From assembly GCF_024055575.1 (NCBI RefSeq), contig NZ_JAMXOE010000039.1, positions 1 through 34,056 of the forward strand: a DNA stretch of 34,056 nt, read 5' to 3'. Every line of letters begins with the position of its first letter. The stretch's first letter is position 1. Positions 32,487 to 34,056 of the stretch are shown here, one piece after another. The stretch comes from Mucilaginibacter flavidus (GTDB lineage: Bacteria; Bacteroidota; Bacteroidia; Sphingobacteriales; Sphingobacteriaceae). The notes below the pieces were generated by a model, which was not told the origin of the DNA, made no database searches, and saw nothing but the letters and a program-made list of their open reading frames with translations. The position numbers and the translations under genes were made by a program.

Positions 32487-33141
32487 TATTCACACTAATT
32501 ACGTTTACTTTGCTGTTATCAATTAATAACACAACTCCAATTACGATATAAAATATAAAATTAACAACTACACTAAAGTAAACAAGTGGCCCTACGTCAA
32601 GCTTATTTTGAATAAAATAACTCATCAACGCAAAATTAAGGAACATGGTAGTTGCATAAAACAACATGTTTATATTAAACCAGAACAAGCTCTGCCTGAA
32701 AAGGCTTTGCTCCGCGGGAGCGAACAACATTTGACGAAACAACAATAGTGAATATACAACATAAACAATATGTGAGGCCTCAAGCGTTAACGACGGAAAC
32801 TGGCTTAGCTTTTCGAAAAACAAAACGTTGGCAATGGCCAGCAAAAACATTGCAAATATTGAAATAACTATTGCCTTTTTTAGTATGGCATTACTTACCA
32901 AATAGTAGTAAACTACAGCTGAAAACGCAAATTCAATAACCGCCCAAATATGCGCCACCGGCATATTGTTATGGTATACCCTGCCATAAACCTTTTTTAT
33001 GCTTTCACTAATTAACGTGCATAAAATCATAACCGTTAAAATCTTAAATGCTTTACTAAGGCGTTTAAACCGGGCAAAGCCGATAACGGAAATTATTAAT
33101 AGCAAAAGTAAATAGATGGCGTAAATGGTGTCAAAACTCAT
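32479..33141 (-). CDS. Multi-pass membrane protein, putative sensor partner
   Basis: 220 residues with about seven hydrophobic segments: at about 5-22 (IYAIYLLLLLIISVIGF), 32-45, 64-82 (AHIWAVIEFAFSAVVYYYLV), 89-108 (AIVISIFAMFLLAIANVLFF), 122-138, 153-172 and 186-208 (VYFSVVVNFIFYIVIGVVLLI). No enzymatic motif is visible and I do not recognise a named family. It resembles integral-membrane input modules encoded beside kinases lacking sensors. It begins nine bases after the cysteine-tail gene and overlaps the kinase start, so all four genes form one transcript. A role in detecting a membrane or extracellular signal is inference. Confidence 0.78.
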   Translation of the reverse strand: MSFDTIYAIYLLLLLIISVIGFARFKRLSKAFKILTVMILCTLISESIKKVYGRVYHNNMPVAHIWAVIEFAFSAVVYYYLVSNAILKKAIVISIFAMFLLAIANVLFFEKLSQFPSLTLEASHIVYVVYSLLLFRQMLFAPAEQSLFRQSLFWFNINMLFYATTMFLNFALMSYFIQNKLDVGPLVYFSVVVNFIFYIVIGVVLLIDNSKVNVISVNND

Positions 33142-33150
33142 ATCGGGCTA

Positions 33151-33513
33151 TCAGATAAGACAAGTACAAAAGGGAGGGCACGGGCCGATTTGATCCCAGG
33201 TTTCATATCTGCCTACATACGGCGCTGCGCCGCTCACTTCCGGGTAATCCGGGTTTGGCTCGGCGCCTGCAAGTACAATAGTGAAAATATTGTCGGTAGA
33301 AGTGGGGAAATCGGGGTGCTTGGCGAAATGCACGCTTACACCAATGGTATTTTTGTCGCTAAGAATAGCGTCCAAAACGCGGCGGGTTATAAAAAAACCG
33401 TTCAGGAATTCACCTTCGGGAGTTTTAAGGGCCGGGCCGCCTGTACCTGAATTTTGGGTCTGATAGGCCGCTATCAGGTCCTTTGCGGTGGGTTTGTCGA
33501 TTACTGCTGACAT
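33151..33513 (-). CDS. Small protein with cysteine-rich C-terminal tail
   Basis: 120 residues, no signal peptide and no membrane helix. A helix at DLIAAYQTQN is followed by a conserved-looking beta-rich core: TPEGEFLNGFFITRRVLDAILS, GVSVHFAKHPDF, then FTIVLAGAEPNPDYP. The last residues are GPCPPFCTCLI, with three cysteines in seven residues and none elsewhere in the protein. Small Bacteroidota proteins with this core and a C-terminal Cys-Pro tail exist, as far as I recall, as uncharacterised hypotheticals. The tail could bind metal, form disulfides or be a modification site. It is the first gene of the operon with a membrane protein, kinase and regulator. Function unknown. Confidence 0.82.
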   Translation of the reverse strand: MSAVIDKPTAKDLIAAYQTQNSGTGGPALKTPEGEFLNGFFITRRVLDAILSDKNTIGVSVHFAKHPDFPTSTDNIFTIVLAGAEPNPDYPEVSGAAPYVGRYETWDQIGPCPPFCTCLI

Positions 33514-33547
33514 GTTTAAATTGGTTAAAGGGTTAGTAAATACGACC

Positions 33548-33575
33548 CCAATATAGGGTTTTAACTATTAAACAA
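33548..33575 (-). promoter_or_regulatory. Candidate promoter of the cysteine-tail operon
   Basis: Minus strand: TTG at 33575-33573, 17 bases, then TATATTGG at 33555-33548 (one mismatch to TAnnTTTG). Leader of about 30 bases to the ATG at 33513. Confidence 0.3.
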
Positions 33576-33762
33576 CCCCCGTTTAATAACTGTTTTTTTA
33601 CCGTGTTTTAACGCAGCAAATACCGTTATTTAACGGGGTATAAAAATCAAAAAAAATTAGTATCGTGCAACCCAAATTACTGCTTTCTTTGTGGTGCCCG
33701 GACCCTTTAGTGAGAGTAAACTAAAGATTAAACAAAAGCCAGCAACCCCTGTTAAAGCACTG

Positions 33763-33948
33763 ATGCGTAAATTTTTACAAAACATTTTTACCGGGCCGGT
33801 GATAAAACTGGCCAACAAGCTTTCTTCCAGGCCTGACAAGGGCCGGGTTGACAAAGCCTTGAGCGAGTTGCACGCTGAAATTAGCGCAGGCAAAGACAAG
33901 GCAGGCCTTGCATTACAGTTCGATGCTGCAAAAGATAAATTTAGGTAA
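33763..33948 (+). pseudogene. N-terminal fragment of a metallophosphoesterase-like protein
   Basis: 61 residues from ATG 33763: RKFLQNIFTGPVIKLANKLSSRPDKGRVDKALSEL and a final GLALQFDAAKDKF. From memory this is how a group of Bacteroidota calcineurin-like phosphoesterases begins, followed there by a beta strand and the first metal motif (D-x-H). Here the frame stops one residue after DKF, and no metal motif is seen before 34024. It could instead be a genuine small protein. An upstream GTG at 33691 extends the frame but adds no familiar sequence. Confidence 0.45.
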
Positions 33949-34023
33949 CTATATATCAGTTGGGACGCCGGTAATTTTATAATTTAGTTTTTATTGGTTA
34001 GGTTTATCAAAGCCTTACCCAAT

Positions 34024-34056
34024 ATGAAAAGATTAGCCTTACTACTTTATTTATTG
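34024..34056 (+). CDS. Start of a gene cut by the window edge
   Basis: Eleven codons, MKRLALLLYLL, with a basic start and hydrophobic run like a signal peptide or first membrane helix. TAGGTTTA at 33999-34006 is a weak -7 box. The product cannot be named. Confidence 0.4.
   Translation, partial: MKRLALLLYLL

Overview
The window looks like a chromosomal segment of a Bacteroidota bacterium, most likely family Sphingobacteriaceae (Mucilaginibacter or Pedobacter-like; the genus is inference). Supporting signs are a complete SusC/SusD/DUF1735 outer-membrane uptake operon, a second TonB-dependent beta-barrel receptor, Bacteroidota-type -7 boxes (TAnnTTTG) before many genes, a PadR/PspC pair, and a MetRS with a C-terminal tRNA-binding domain. 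No rRNA or CRISPR array is present; the only RNA gene seen is a tRNA-Arg(CCT).

Left end (1-2252) is a degraded accessory zone beside the tRNA-Arg gene: an IS21-like end, the tail of an S41 peptidase, the C-terminal part of a SMEK-domain-like protein, and a tyrosine integrase that has lost its catalytic domain. The last two are joined at one recombination scar. From 2375 to 6011 are housekeeping genes: metG (-), an S66 LD-carboxypeptidase (+) with octanucleotide repeats at its 5' end, and a DoxX protein (+).

6077-15353 is all on the minus strand: three tandem paralogous secreted proteins of unknown function, preceded in the direction of transcription by the SusC-SusD-DUF1735 operon. 15538-20382 is on the plus strand: PadR regulator, PspC-domain membrane protein, then a TonB-dependent receptor whose upstream region holds two helically phased direct repeats. 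20383-20775 holds a series of hairpins. 20776-22194 is a tightly coupled lipid kinase / dual-specificity phosphatase pair.

22427-24049 contains a DoxX-like membrane protein and a divergent MocR-type regulator cut short at a junction shared with a truncated membrane ORF. An M14 carboxypeptidase (-) and RecQ helicase (+) follow, separated by a REPIN-like inverted repeat. Then come a small orphan antitoxin-like gene, a frameshifted DUF2809 gene and a PA0069-type radical SAM protein.

The right end (31043-33513) is a compact minus-strand operon: a small protein with a cysteine-rich C-terminal tail, a multi-pass membrane protein, a histidine kinase with almost no sensor domain, and a NarL-type response regulator. 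This is the best candidate here for an undescribed system. The window ends with an apparent N-terminal fragment of a metallophosphoesterase and the first codons of another gene.
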